NCBI RefSeq assembly: GCF_012926505.1
Contig: NZ_JABBNT010000005.1
Location: 248,001-312,000, forward strand
Length of the DNA stretch: 64,000 bases
Direction of reading: 5' to 3'
Origin: Pacificispira spongiicola
GTDB taxonomy: Bacteria > Pseudomonadota > Alphaproteobacteria > UBA8366 > Aestuariispiraceae
A program made the translations under genes and the position numbers. Below are positions 56,069-64,000 of this stretch, one piece after another. How positions within the stretch are numbered: position 1 is the stretch's first letter; the number at the start of each line of letters is the position of its first letter. The notes below the pieces were generated by a model, which did not search any database, was not told the origin of the DNA, and saw nothing but the letters and a program-made list of their open reading frames with translations.

Positions 56069-57394
56069 TCATTTCCCGTAGACCGTGTCCGGCAGCCAGA
56101 GCGCGATCTGCGGGAAAATCATGACGATCGCCAGCGCCAGCGCCATCACGGCGACGAACGGCACGATCGATCGGTATATGTCCCGAAGCCCGATTTCGGG
56201 CGGCGCCATGGCGCGCATCAGGAACAGGTTGTAGCCGAAAGGCGGCGTCATATAGGCGATCTGCGTCGTGATCGTGTACAGAACGCCGTACCAGATCAGG
56301 TCGAACCCCATGGCGCCGACCAGGGGCACGTAGAGCGGCGCGACGATGACCAGCATCGCGGTGTCATCCAGGAAAGTGCCCATGACGATGAAGCTGAGCT
56401 GCATCAGGATCAGGATCATCCAGGGGCTGAGGCCCAATTGTTCGGTAAAAAGATTTTCGATCGCCTTCACCGCGCCTAGCCCGTCGAAGATCGCGCCGAA
56501 GCCCAGCGCCGCCAGGATGATCCACATGAACATGCAGGAAATGCCCAGCGTGTTGCGCACCGTGTTCTCGAACACCTTCTTCGTCATGCGCCCCTTCAGA
56601 ACGGCGGCCAGGAAGGCGACGATGGCCCCAATTGCGGAACTTTCGACCAGCGAGGTCCAGCCGTTGACGAAGGGGATCATCATGGATGCGAAAATGCCGA
56701 TCGGCAGCATGCCCGCGCGCAGCAGGCGCAGCTTTTCCGACATCGGAATTTGGCGTTCTTCCTTCGGCAGGACTGGCCCCAGTTCCGGCTGGAACCGGCA
56801 CCGGACATAAATATACAGGATGAACAGCCCGGCCATCATCAGACCCGGAATGACGCCCGCCAGCCACAGTTGTCCCACCGGTTGCCGCGCGATCATGGCA
56901 TAGAGCACCAACACGACGGAGGGCGGCACCAGGATGCCCAGCGACGATCCCGCCTGAATGACACCCGTTACCATGATCTTGTCATAGCCCCGGCGCAGCA
57001 ATTCCGGCAGCGCGATGGTCGCACCGATGGCCATCCCCGCAACCGACAATCCGTTCATCGCGGAAATCAGCACCATCAGACCGATCGTCCCGATGGCCAG
57101 ACCGCCGCGCACCGGCCCCATCCAGACATGGAACATCTTATACAGATCGTCGGCGATCCGGCTTTCCGACAGGACATAGCCCATGAAGATGAACATCGGC
57201 AGGGTCAGCAGCGGATACCACTTCATCAACTTCATCGCCGCGGAAAACGGAATATCGACCCCGCCAACGCCCCACAGCAATAAACCCGCGGCGCAGCCGA
57301 CGAAACCGATGGCCCCGAAGACGCGCTGCCCGGTCATGAGCATCAGCATCATCGAGGAGAACATTAAAATTGCGATCCACTCGTAGGACATCAC
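56069..57394 (-). CDS. TRAP transporter large permease (DctM family)
   Basis: A 441-aa multi-helix channel subunit with ISAMNGLSVAGMAIGAT, LGILVPPSVVLVLYA and AYMTPPFGYNLFLMRAMAP. It overlaps the small permease gene by 4 bases. It is distinct in sequence from the other two large permeases in the window. The substrate is probably the amine or acid processed by the following ligase and dehydrogenase genes. Confidence 0.92.
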   Translation of the reverse strand: MMSYEWIAILMFSSMMLMLMTGQRVFGAIGFVGCAAGLLLWGVGGVDIPFSAAMKLMKWYPLLTLPMFIFMGYVLSESRIADDLYKMFHVWMGPVRGGLAIGTIGLMVLISAMNGLSVAGMAIGATIALPELLRRGYDKIMVTGVIQAGSSLGILVPPSVVLVLYAMIARQPVGQLWLAGVIPGLMMAGLFILYIYVRCRFQPELGPVLPKEERQIPMSEKLRLLRAGMLPIGIFASMMIPFVNGWTSLVESSAIGAIVAFLAAVLKGRMTKKVFENTVRNTLGISCMFMWIILAALGFGAIFDGLGAVKAIENLFTEQLGLSPWMILILMQLSFIVMGTFLDDTAMLVIVAPLYVPLVGAMGFDLIWYGVLYTITTQIAYMTPPFGYNLFLMRAMAPPEIGLRDIYRSIVPFVAVMALALAIVMIFPQIALWLPDTVYGK

Positions 57395-57993
57395 GCGGTT
57401 TCCTCCCCATCGCGGATTCGCTCGATATCCTTAAAGAGCTCGGCCAGCACTTGCAGCAGCATCAAAAACACCCCGGCAACTAGGATCAGCTTCACCGGCC
57501 ACATGAAGGGCCGCCACGCCGTGGAACTGCGTTCCAGATATCCCATGACTTCCATTGCGGCATCCGGCCCGCCGGTCAGGAACGCCCCGATCAGGTCGGC
57601 ATAGAACGCATAGGGTTCCGTCCCGAAATATCCCAGCGAATAGGCCATGGACGTCAGGGCCCCCTGCAACAGGACCCCAAGATAAAAAAGCAGGCAGATG
57701 ACGGAGAAGGAATCGACCCAAGCCTTCACCTTGGGCGACCAACCGCCATAGAACAGGTCCATCCGAACGTTGGAGCCGAGTTGGATCGAATATGGCCCGC
57801 CCAGAACATAGTAGGCGACCATCACGAATTGCGCGGTTTCCAGCGTCCACAGGGTCGGGTCGAATAACGTCTTGGAAATCGACGACCACAACAACACGCC
57901 CATCAGGATGAAGACGAGATACATCGCGAACCGGCCGATCACGCGATTGACGTGTTCGATCGCCACGATATAGCGCCGCATGAACCCTGCCAT
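57391..57993 (-). CDS. TRAP transporter small permease (DctQ family)
   Basis: A 200-aa protein with four predicted helices and the DctQ segment FVMVAYYVLGGPYSIQLGSNVRMDLFYGGW. It carries a longer insertion between helices 3 and 4 (DLIGAFLTGGPDAAME) than the aromatic-cluster DctQ. It begins 9 bases after the amidohydrolase gene. Confidence 0.9.
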   Translation of the reverse strand: MAGFMRRYIVAIEHVNRVIGRFAMYLVFILMGVLLWSSISKTLFDPTLWTLETAQFVMVAYYVLGGPYSIQLGSNVRMDLFYGGWSPKVKAWVDSFSVICLLFYLGVLLQGALTSMAYSLGYFGTEPYAFYADLIGAFLTGGPDAAMEVMGYLERSSTAWRPFMWPVKLILVAGVFLMLLQVLAELFKDIERIRDGEETA

Positions 57994-58002
57994 ACCTCCT
58001 CC

Positions 58003-58815
58003 TTAACCGTTCCGTCCGTCGACGTCGTTCACCAACTCGGTCAACGCCAAATCCTGCAGCGCCGCCGAAAGACGGTCCTGCAAAAGGTCCGTTACGATCT
58101 GTTGCCCGGCGGCGCTGTCGATCAGGTCGTTGCGGATCTCGATCATCACATTGACACAGCCCAGCGCCATGCCCAGGGACTGCAATGTATGGGTAACACC
58201 GTCTTCCGGCCCATAAGGATCGTTCCGGGACAGGCGGAACGGTCCCAACATCCCCCCGTCCCGCGCCAGGATCGCATCGGCCAGACGCGAGTCGTCGTCA
58301 TGCAGAATGCCGATCTCCGTTTCCCGCGCCGTTCCGTGATAGACCGGCGTGAAGGAGTGGATGGTTACCAGCACCGGCAACCGGCCGGCCTGACGCCGTG
58401 TCTCCAACGCATCACGCACCGCCGCGCGGAACGGGTCGTACACGCCGGAAACGCGCCGCTGCCGCGCAGCCGCATCCAACGCATAATTGCCGGGGATATC
58501 GTAAATCTCGCTGCGTTCCGGCATGGCGGAGGCCGCATCCGGCGGGCGATTGCAATCGTAGACGAGGCGGGAAACGCGCGGCGTCACCAAAACGGCGTCC
58601 AGTGCCGTCGACAGACCGACAGCGACCGCCCGCGCGCCGGGGTCCCAGGCCGCATGGCTCAACCGCGCGGCATTCGATAGGCCCAAGCCCTGAAATTCCG
58701 GCGGGATGAAGTTGGACGCATGCTCGCAGACCAGGACGATATCGGATCGTCCGGTGCGATTGGCACACCAAACCAGGCTCGTATCGATAAGATCGTGCTG
58801 GTATACCCCCAACAC
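58003..58815 (-). CDS. N-formylglutamate amidohydrolase family protein
   Basis: A 270-aa zinc hydrolase of the FGase family. The blocks VLVCEHASNFIP, YDCNRPPDAAS and VTIHSFTPVYHG carry the expected metal-binding and catalytic residues. The GTG start at 58815 is preceded by GGGGAGCAGG; an ATG at 58917 is possible but its extra residues are Arg/Gly-rich and cover a palindrome. The enzyme could remove glutamate from an N-substituted glutamate, which would complement the GS-like ligase. It is first in the operon and divergent from rpiR. Confidence 0.82.
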   Translation of the reverse strand: MLGVYQHDLIDTSLVWCANRTGRSDIVLVCEHASNFIPPEFQGLGLSNAARLSHAAWDPGARAVAVGLSTALDAVLVTPRVSRLVYDCNRPPDAASAMPERSEIYDIPGNYALDAAARQRRVSGVYDPFRAAVRDALETRRQAGRLPVLVTIHSFTPVYHGTARETEIGILHDDDSRLADAILARDGGMLGPFRLSRNDPYGPEDGVTHTLQSLGMALGCVNVMIEIRNDLIDSAAGQQIVTDLLQDRLSAALQDLALTELVNDVDGRNG

Positions 58816-58841
58816 CCTGCTCCCCTTTTGACCCTTGGCTT

Positions 58842-58859
58842 CCCAGGGATTTCCCTGGG
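58842..58859. promoter_or_regulatory. Perfect palindrome between the amidohydrolase and RpiR genes
   Basis: CCCAGGGA and TCCCTGGG (8-bp arms, 2-base spacer) lie 27 bases upstream of the GTG start. It is a plausible operator for the divergent RpiR regulator, or a 5' UTR hairpin. The rest of the 251-base gap is AT-rich near 58950-59010. Confidence 0.5.
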
Positions 58860-59066
58860 GCTCCCCGCCTCGGCAACCGTACAAACGGTTTCGCACCCTG
58901 TTGTTGCGTCGCACCATCCACGTGGCGCGATCACCTTGAATCCATCATTTCATGGTGATTTTTTTCGTCAAGAACAATTCCGAAAATATAATTTCAAACA
59001 CGCCATCGACGCGTTACACTTTTGAAAAGGCGCGATTGGTGGAGGCCTTCGGGGGGATACAAGAAA

Positions 59067-59942
59067 ATGCCGGATATAGAATTCGAAACCGTTTCACAGC
59101 GAATCCGCGCCCTATTCGAATCCCTGACCCGCGCCGAACGACAGCTCGCCAACCGGATGTTGGAAAACTACCCCGTCTCCAGCATGGGATCGATCACGAC
59201 GGTGGCGGAGGAAGCGGGCGTTTCCGCCCCTACCGTCGCGCGCATGGCCCGGAAGCTGGGCTTTTCAGGGTTCCCGGATTTACAGGCCGCCCTGCGCCGA
59301 GAGTTGGAAGCCGCGATCTCCGACCCGATCACCAAACACGACCATTGGGCCAGCGATGCGGATACGACCCATATCCTCTACCGCTTCACCGAATCGGTGT
59401 TGGACAACCTGCGCAATTCGCTGAAACAGATCGATATCGAGGCTTTCGACCGGACCGTATCGTTGCTGTCGGACCGGCGGCATGCGCTGCACATTGTCGG
59501 CGGTCGCATCACGCGGTCTCTGGCGGACTACTTCTTCACGCATATGCAGGTCATCCGGCCCGACGTTACACTGGTCGCGTCGAACAGCAATTCCTGGCCG
59601 CATTATCTTTTGAATATGCAGGAAGGCGACGTTCTGGTCGTCTTCGATATCCGCCGGTACGAACACAATATCGTCCGGCTGGCGGAAGTCGCACAGTCGC
59701 GCGGCGTGTCCGTCGTGCTGATCACCGATCAGTGGGGATCACCGGCATCCAAGCATTCGACGGTCACCTTCAACCTGCGGATCGAGGTGCCGTCGGCCTG
59801 GGATTCGTCGGTCGTACCGATGACGCTAGTGGAAAGCTTGATCGCCGCCGTCCAGGCGGATTGCTGGGAAGAAACGAAGGCCCGGATGAAAACACTGGAA
59901 GACCTGTTCGATCACACCAAGCTGTTCCGGAAATTTCTTTAA
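59067..59942 (+). CDS. RpiR/MurR family transcriptional regulator
   Basis: A 291-aa regulator. The N-terminal RpiR HTH (SMGSITTVAEEAGVSAPTVARMARKLGFSGFPDLQ) is followed by a C-terminal SIS domain (ALHIVGGRITRSLADYFF). It usually binds a phosphorylated sugar or small ligand. The start at 59067 follows a G-rich site and is better than an in-frame ATG 15 codons upstream. It likely controls the divergent ligase/TRAP operon. Converges with the YeeE/YedE gene 7 bases away. Confidence 0.9.
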   Translation: MPDIEFETVSQRIRALFESLTRAERQLANRMLENYPVSSMGSITTVAEEAGVSAPTVARMARKLGFSGFPDLQAALRRELEAAISDPITKHDHWASDADTTHILYRFTESVLDNLRNSLKQIDIEAFDRTVSLLSDRRHALHIVGGRITRSLADYFFTHMQVIRPDVTLVASNSNSWPHYLLNMQEGDVLVVFDIRRYEHNIVRLAEVAQSRGVSVVLITDQWGSPASKHSTVTFNLRIEVPSAWDSSVVPMTLVESLIAAVQADCWEETKARMKTLEDLFDHTKLFRKFL

Positions 59943-59949
59943 TCCCGCG

Positions 59950-61008
59950 TCAACCCGCGCGTTTCGACCATTCCACGCGTCCTTCCAACAGGACGACGAT
60001 GCCCGACCCCACGATCATGGACACCAGCGCGGCGAAGCCCGTCAGCGACAGGATGGAGGTCAGCGCAACCCCGGCCCCGACGGAACACCCGCCCGCCAGC
60101 ACGCCGCCCAATCCCATCAGCACGGCCCCGAAGATATAGCGCAGGGTGCCGCTCTCAGCGTCGAAGACCTTCACCTTGAATTCGCGCTGCAACAGCGCCG
60201 CGACCACCGCGCCCAGGAAAACGCCCGGAACCAGGGCAATGGTAAAACCCGGTTCGATACCGGTCTGCGTCAGCCCCATGGTCAGCATGTCGATTGACGG
60301 GCGCGTGAAGCTGATCGAATTGATCGGCATCGGTTCAAACGCGAACCGCGACAGGCCCGCATTGATATGCCAGGCATAGGCGATGGCCCCACCGGCCACC
60401 AGCGCCGCCAGGCTTGTCAGGATCGGCGCACGAATTTTGAACGCGAACAAGACCGCCAGAACCAGCACCGCCAGACCGATGCCAAGGCCCATCCCGTCAG
60501 GACCGAACAGCGCCAGATGCAGCGACGACGGCGGAACGACCCACAATTCCCAAATCCACTGACGCAGGGGCGCTAAAAGCCCCGTAAAACTGGCCGTCGC
60601 CACCGCGGCGAAGATCATGCCGGTCACAATCGCCCGGACATTGCCGGTCGCGCCAAGGATCACCATGCGGCTGACGCAGCCCCGCGCCAGCGTCATGCCG
60701 ATCCCGAAAATGACCCCGCCGATCACCGCGCCGGACAGAGATGCCGGATTGGAGAGTTGCGTCAGTTCCTGCGCCGACAGTTCGTCGGTGACGAACAGAT
60801 ACTGGCTTCCCGCGAGGGCGGCGGCGAATGCGAGAAGCCAGACGACCGTCCGTTGGCCCGGTCGGAACTGCCAAAGTTCGATACACGCACTGCGCAGGCA
60901 GAAGCGGCTATAGGCGGCGACGAAGCCGAAGATCGCGCCAATGCCCAGCCCGATGATCCCGCTTTTCGCGAAATCGCTGATGTCGTTCGACGTCAAGAAA
61001 GCTTCCAT
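59950..61008 (-). CDS. YeeE/YedE family sulfur transporter (TsuA-like), copy 1
   Basis: A 352-aa membrane protein with about ten helices and internal repeats of the YeeE/YedE family, which includes the thiosulfate importer TsuA. The conserved pore Cys sites are RFCLRSACIE, LARGCVSR and GGCSVGAGV. The ATG at 61008 follows AAGGAG; a longer in-frame extension upstream is rejected. Its substrate is probably thiosulfate or another inorganic sulfur species. It is near two homologues and a BigR-like repressor. Confidence 0.9.
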   Translation of the reverse strand: MEAFLTSNDISDFAKSGIIGLGIGAIFGFVAAYSRFCLRSACIELWQFRPGQRTVVWLLAFAAALAGSQYLFVTDELSAQELTQLSNPASLSGAVIGGVIFGIGMTLARGCVSRMVILGATGNVRAIVTGMIFAAVATASFTGLLAPLRQWIWELWVVPPSSLHLALFGPDGMGLGIGLAVLVLAVLFAFKIRAPILTSLAALVAGGAIAYAWHINAGLSRFAFEPMPINSISFTRPSIDMLTMGLTQTGIEPGFTIALVPGVFLGAVVAALLQREFKVKVFDAESGTLRYIFGAVLMGLGGVLAGGCSVGAGVALTSILSLTGFAALVSMIVGSGIVVLLEGRVEWSKRAG

Positions 61009-61161
61009 GGCGCTGATATCTCCTTGCAGACCGCCTGTCGCACCCGCCGACCTCCGGGGCGCGATAAAATCCACAAAGAGATATCGTCTTTCAAGAATAT
61101 TTCCACTTAATTTGCGTTATTTTTTCTTGTGAACGCATTCTTGCCGCAAAACCGTGTGAAA

Positions 61162-62205
61162 TCAGGCCGATTGACGGTCGAACAGGAAAATGGCGATACC
61201 CGCCCCAATCCACATGGCGAACAGCGCGATCCAGGCCGTCAGAGAGAGAACGGCCCCGCCGGTAACCCCGGCCCCGACGGCACAGCCGCCGGCCAGCATA
61301 CCGCCGAACCCCATCAGCGGCGCGCCAATCAGATAGCGCACCATCCCGGTTTCCCGATCGAATGCCTGAATGCGGAACTCACCGGTCGTCACGGCGGCGA
61401 TCCACGCCCCCACGAACACGCCGGGGACGAGGCCGATGCTGAAGCTGGGAACAATCGACGGCGTGGCGATCAAGGCCATCAGCGTGTCGGCGGACGGGCC
61501 GGTGAAACTGACGCTGCCGACCGGGACCGGGTCGAAAGACACCCGCGCCAGCGCCGCCGTGAAGGCCCAGCCCAGCGCCACGCTGCCTCCTACCAAAATG
61601 CCGGTAAGCGCCATGACGCCCCCGATTTTTTGCCGCCGGGAGATGACAAGCGCGACGGCCACAATCGCCGCCCCGGCGATCACCCCTGCATTCGGCGAAA
61701 AGATCATGGTCAGGTCGCGTTCCGACGGTGACAGAACGGACAGACCGGACAGCCATAGACGCAGGGGCGACAGAATGCCGGTCAGACTGGCCTGCGCCAC
61801 AACGGTGACGATCAGCCCGGCGACCAGCGCCCGCATATTACCGGTCCCGCTCAATACAAGCAGGCGACTGGCGCAGCCGCGCGCCAGGATCATACCGATC
61901 CCGAACATCACCCCGCCAATAACCGCGCCGGACAAGGTGCCGGCGGTGGAAAGCTGGCGAACCTCCGTCGCGGACAAGTGACCGGACCGGAACAAAAGCT
62001 GCGTCAGAAACAGCGCCGCCCCGAAGGTCAGCAGCCAGACGGCGAATTGCCGACCCGGCTGCAGGCGCCAAAATTCGATACAGGCACTGCGCAGGCAGAA
62101 CCGGCTGCGCACCGCGCAATATCCGAATAGCACCCCGACGACGATACCGCCCAAGCCGGCTTTCGTCAGATCGGACACCTCATTGGATGCCAGCAAGCTT
62201 TCCAT
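61162..62205 (-). CDS. YeeE/YedE family sulfur transporter (TsuA-like), copy 2
   Basis: A 347-aa paralogue of copy 1, sharing RSRFCLRSACIEFW, LARGCASRL and GGCAVGAGV and the same order of helices. The start ATG at 62205 follows GGGGCGAG. It is 153 bases upstream of copy 1 on the same strand, and probably arose by tandem duplication. The gap with copy 1 contains a GCATTC hexamer found also in the two other gaps of this cluster. Confidence 0.9.
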   Translation of the reverse strand: MESLLASNEVSDLTKAGLGGIVVGVLFGYCAVRSRFCLRSACIEFWRLQPGRQFAVWLLTFGAALFLTQLLFRSGHLSATEVRQLSTAGTLSGAVIGGVMFGIGMILARGCASRLLVLSGTGNMRALVAGLIVTVVAQASLTGILSPLRLWLSGLSVLSPSERDLTMIFSPNAGVIAGAAIVAVALVISRRQKIGGVMALTGILVGGSVALGWAFTAALARVSFDPVPVGSVSFTGPSADTLMALIATPSIVPSFSIGLVPGVFVGAWIAAVTTGEFRIQAFDRETGMVRYLIGAPLMGFGGMLAGGCAVGAGVTGGAVLSLTAWIALFAMWIGAGIAIFLFDRQSA

Positions 62206-62372
62206 CTCGCCCCCTACCGCCGAATTTCGATGTCGTGCCTTTTCCCTTTGGCCCAGCGGATTTCGAAAGAATCGCAGAATGCGCCGGACTTTACATTCTA
62301 ATTTTTAGATGCGACGGTTTGACACAGAAAACCGGCAATCAAACGACCGGCTTCGACAAGGAGAGGAAAGCC

Positions 62373-63452
62373 ATGGAGCTTTCGGCCACGACGCTCGCGA
62401 TCCTATGCGGGTTTCTCGGTGGGTTTGCATTGGGCGTCGCCGCCCGGTGGGGCCGGTTCTGTACCTTGGGCGCGATCGAGGATTCGCTTTATGGCGGCGA
62501 CAACAGGCGCTTACGCTCCTGGGCGGTCGCCATCGGCACCGCGGTTCTGCTGGTCCATCTGTTATGGTGGAACGGGCTGATCGACCTACGGGACAGCTTT
62601 TACATCACCTCCCCGCTCAGCCTGATCGGCATCGCCGTGGGCGGCACCTTGTTCGGCATCGGTATGGCGCTGACCGGAACCTGTGCTTATGGCGTCCTTG
62701 CCAGGGTCGGCGGCGGCGATCTGAAGGCCATGGTCGTCTTCATGGTCATCGGTGTCTGCGCCTATGCCACGCTGTCCGGCATTTTTGCGCCGATCCGCAT
62801 TTGGCTCGAATCCTTCGCGCTGCCGCTCAACGAAATCGGCGGTCAGCATATCGGTCTGCTGCTCAGCGCGTTGACGGGCCACAACATCGTCCCGGCCAGC
62901 ATCCTGATCACCGTCGGGGCCCTGTATTATTGGAGCTTCAAGGATGCGTCGTTTCGCAGATCGGCGAAACATCTGGTCTCCGGCCTAACCGTCGGTATCG
63001 TTATCGCGCTCGGCTGGACCGTGACATCCATCTTGCGCGACTACAGCTTCGATCCAGTCGCCTTCCAATCCTACACTTTCGTCGCACCATCCGGGCGCAC
63101 GCTGGTGTATTTCATGACCTATATGAGTTCCGCCGCCGATTTCGGGATCGGCACGGTCGTCGGCGTGGTTGTCGGCGCCTTGGTCACCACCCTGATCCAG
63201 CACCGCTTCCACTGGGAAGCCTGCGACGATGTCCGGGAATTGCGCAGACACATGATCGGCGGCGCCTTCATGGGCGTCGGCGGGATCCTTGCGCTGGGCT
63301 GCTCCGTCGGACAGGCCTTGTCGGCCGCATCCTGTTTCGCGCTGTCGGCCCCGATCGCGATCGCCGCCATGGTGTTCGGGGCGCGGTTGGGTCTGGTTTA
63401 TCTGGTGGAAGGCCGTATCGGGCTCCCCTTCCTGGGAAGCCGAACCGGTTAG
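62373..63452 (+). CDS. YeeE/YedE family sulfur transporter, divergent copy 3
   Basis: A 359-aa YeeE/YedE protein, more distant than copies 1 and 2. The Cys sites are RWGRFCTLGAIED, LTGTCAYGVLARVGGGD and LGCSVGQALSAAS. The ATG at 62373 follows AAGGAGAGGAAAG. It is transcribed divergently from copy 2 and converges with the ArsR-family gene, overlapping its stop by 4 bases. It may take a different sulfur species than the pair. Confidence 0.88.
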   Translation: MELSATTLAILCGFLGGFALGVAARWGRFCTLGAIEDSLYGGDNRRLRSWAVAIGTAVLLVHLLWWNGLIDLRDSFYITSPLSLIGIAVGGTLFGIGMALTGTCAYGVLARVGGGDLKAMVVFMVIGVCAYATLSGIFAPIRIWLESFALPLNEIGGQHIGLLLSALTGHNIVPASILITVGALYYWSFKDASFRRSAKHLVSGLTVGIVIALGWTVTSILRDYSFDPVAFQSYTFVAPSGRTLVYFMTYMSSAADFGIGTVVGVVVGALVTTLIQHRFHWEACDDVRELRRHMIGGAFMGVGGILALGCSVGQALSAASCFALSAPIAIAAMVFGARLGLVYLVEGRIGLPFLGSRTG

Positions 63453-63796
63453 GGCTTCGCCTTATCCCGGCAGAACCGGTCATAAAGGATGCGGATGATC
63501 TCTTCCGCGTCGCTGCCGGACAGGCTGTAGAAAATCTGTTTCCCCTCGCGCCGCGTGGTGACCAGATTGTCTTCGCGCAGGCGGCTCAATTGCTGGGAAA
63601 CGGCCGCTTGCCGTTCCGACAGCAGGCGTTCCAACTCACCGACGCTACGCTCCCCATCGGCCAGCCAGCACAGAATCTTCAGCCGGGCCGGATGTGCCAG
63701 CGCCTTCAGAAAAGCCGCCGCCTCCGCCGCGCCTTCGATGGATTCGTCCATGACCAAAGGATCATTATCCTGCGGCTCCGTGGCAAGTTCCGCCAT
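63449..63796 (-). CDS. ArsR-family repressor, BigR/SqrR-like persulfide sensor
   Basis: A 115-aa winged-helix repressor. The recognition region is ERQAAVSQQLSRLRED and the wing is TRREGKQIFYSL. Two Cys only, Cys43 (ILCWLADGE) and Cys109 (YDRFCRDK), occupy the places of the dithiol pair that forms a tetrasulfide in BigR and SqrR. It lacks the CxC metal site of ArsR arsenic sensors. It probably represses the YeeE/YedE genes until reactive sulfur accumulates. The last four bases overlap copy 3. Confidence 0.88.
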   Translation of the reverse strand: MAELATEPQDNDPLVMDESIEGAAEAAAFLKALAHPARLKILCWLADGERSVGELERLLSERQAAVSQQLSRLREDNLVTTRREGKQIFYSLSGSDAEEIIRILYDRFCRDKAKP

Positions 63797-63831
63797 CGAT
63801 CAGATTGTCCTATAAAACTCGTAAGATTGAT

Positions 63832-63844
63832 AATGCGTAGCATT
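63832..63844. promoter_or_regulatory. Short palindrome upstream of the BigR-like gene
   Basis: AATGC-GTA-GCATT lies 36 bases upstream of the start codon (63796). It is a candidate autoregulatory operator. GCATTC or its complement also occurs at 61135 and 62277 in the other gaps of this cluster. Confidence 0.4.
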
Positions 63845-63912
63845 CAAACCGGGATTCGTCTAGGCAACGCGACGCGTTTATGACAATCCCGGTCCGAAGG
63901 CCACCGTTTCTT

Positions 63913-64000
63913 TTAGAACTCCAATTCCATCGCCAGAGACTCCAGGCCCTCCTTGGCGCATTCATGGTCCATGGCCCCGCCCGGCGCCCCGGAAACCCCG
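63913..64000 (-). CDS. GlcG/HbpS-like (DUF336) protein, C-terminal fragment
   Basis: The last 28 codons of a gene that continues beyond the right edge; the stop TAA is at 63913-63915. The end VSGAPGGAMDHECAKEGLE followed by ELEF resembles the C-terminus of haem-binding GlcG/HbpS proteins (DUF336). The first part is outside the window, so this is tentative. Confidence 0.6.
   Translation of the reverse strand, partial: GVSGAPGGAMDHECAKEGLESLAMELEF

Noticed and set aside
63449-63796. Arsenic- or metal-sensing ArsR
   Set aside because: There is no CxC metal site; only the two separated cysteines typical of BigR/SqrR are present, and the neighbours are sulfur transporters.
1-64000. Genomic island or prophage around the aromatic block (next to tRNA-Pro)
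   Set aside because: The block ends near tRNA-Pro, a common insertion site, but I found no integrase, no duplicated tRNA end and no composition change by eye.

Overview
The window looks like a chromosomal segment from a high-GC alphaproteobacterium, probably Rhodospirillales-like. The evidence is the order yceD-rpmF-plsX-fabH-ihfA-merR-tRNA-Pro, three TRAP transporter systems, a DctB/DctD pair, a membrane pyrophosphatase, and homologues of mitochondrial assembly factors (NDUFAF3, NDUFAF6, CBP3/UQCC1). I could not place it to genus. I saw no rRNA, CRISPR array, insertion sequence, integrase or phage gene.

1-9.6 kb is housekeeping. It holds the 3' end of trmFO, two squalene/phytoene-synthase-fold proteins (one with the substrate Asp motifs missing), a DUF498/NDUFAF3 homologue and yajC-secD-secF. 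A DUF815 ATPase, a small unknown protein, a gamma-glutamyltransferase and a methyltransferase follow. 9.7-22.1 kb is a minus-strand block for methoxylated or hydroxylated aromatic acids. It has a VOC protein, a LigM-type tetrahydrofolate-dependent O-demethylase, a DUF1932 dehydrogenase, a TRAP transporter, an alpha/beta hydrolase, LigA and LigB, a YciI protein, a GalB-type hydratase, a LigK/GalC-type aldolase, a GalD-type tautomerase and a LysR regulator with two DNA-binding domains. LigC and LigI are absent, so the cluster fits a gallate/3-O-methylgallate route to oxalomesaconate, or a protocatechuate route with substitute enzymes. A shared upstream element (ATAAGTT) lies before three genes of the block.

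22.2-38.8 kb is mostly core: tRNA-Pro(GGG), merR, ihfA, fabH, plsX, rpmF, yceD, a cytochrome bc1 chaperone, bamE, hppA, a NicO-type metal exporter with its DUF1007 partner, recO, an orphan 418-aa protein, a cytoplasmic DMSO-reductase-family molybdoenzyme, an LpxR-type lipid A deacylase, and small enzymes. Several inverted repeats sit in the gaps, one of which would mask a ribosome binding site.

38.3-45.4 kb holds a Dpp/Opp-type ABC importer with fused ATPases and no binding protein, divergent from an FAD oxidoreductase and an amidase. 45.4-52.0 kb is a complete C4-dicarboxylate system, dctB-dctD-dctP-dctQ-dctM. A consensus sigma-54 promoter and two DctD-like palindromes 31 bp apart lie directly upstream of dctP. 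52.1-60.0 kb carries an aldehyde dehydrogenase, a glutamine-synthetase-family ligase, a third TRAP transporter with a Tat-type signal, and an N-formylglutamate-amidohydrolase-family protein, divergent from an RpiR regulator. This resembles a gamma-glutamylation pathway for an imported amine.

59.9-63.8 kb contains three YeeE/YedE (TsuA-type) sulfur transporters and an ArsR-family repressor with the two-cysteine pattern of BigR/SqrR persulfide sensors. The window ends inside a GlcG/HbpS-like gene.
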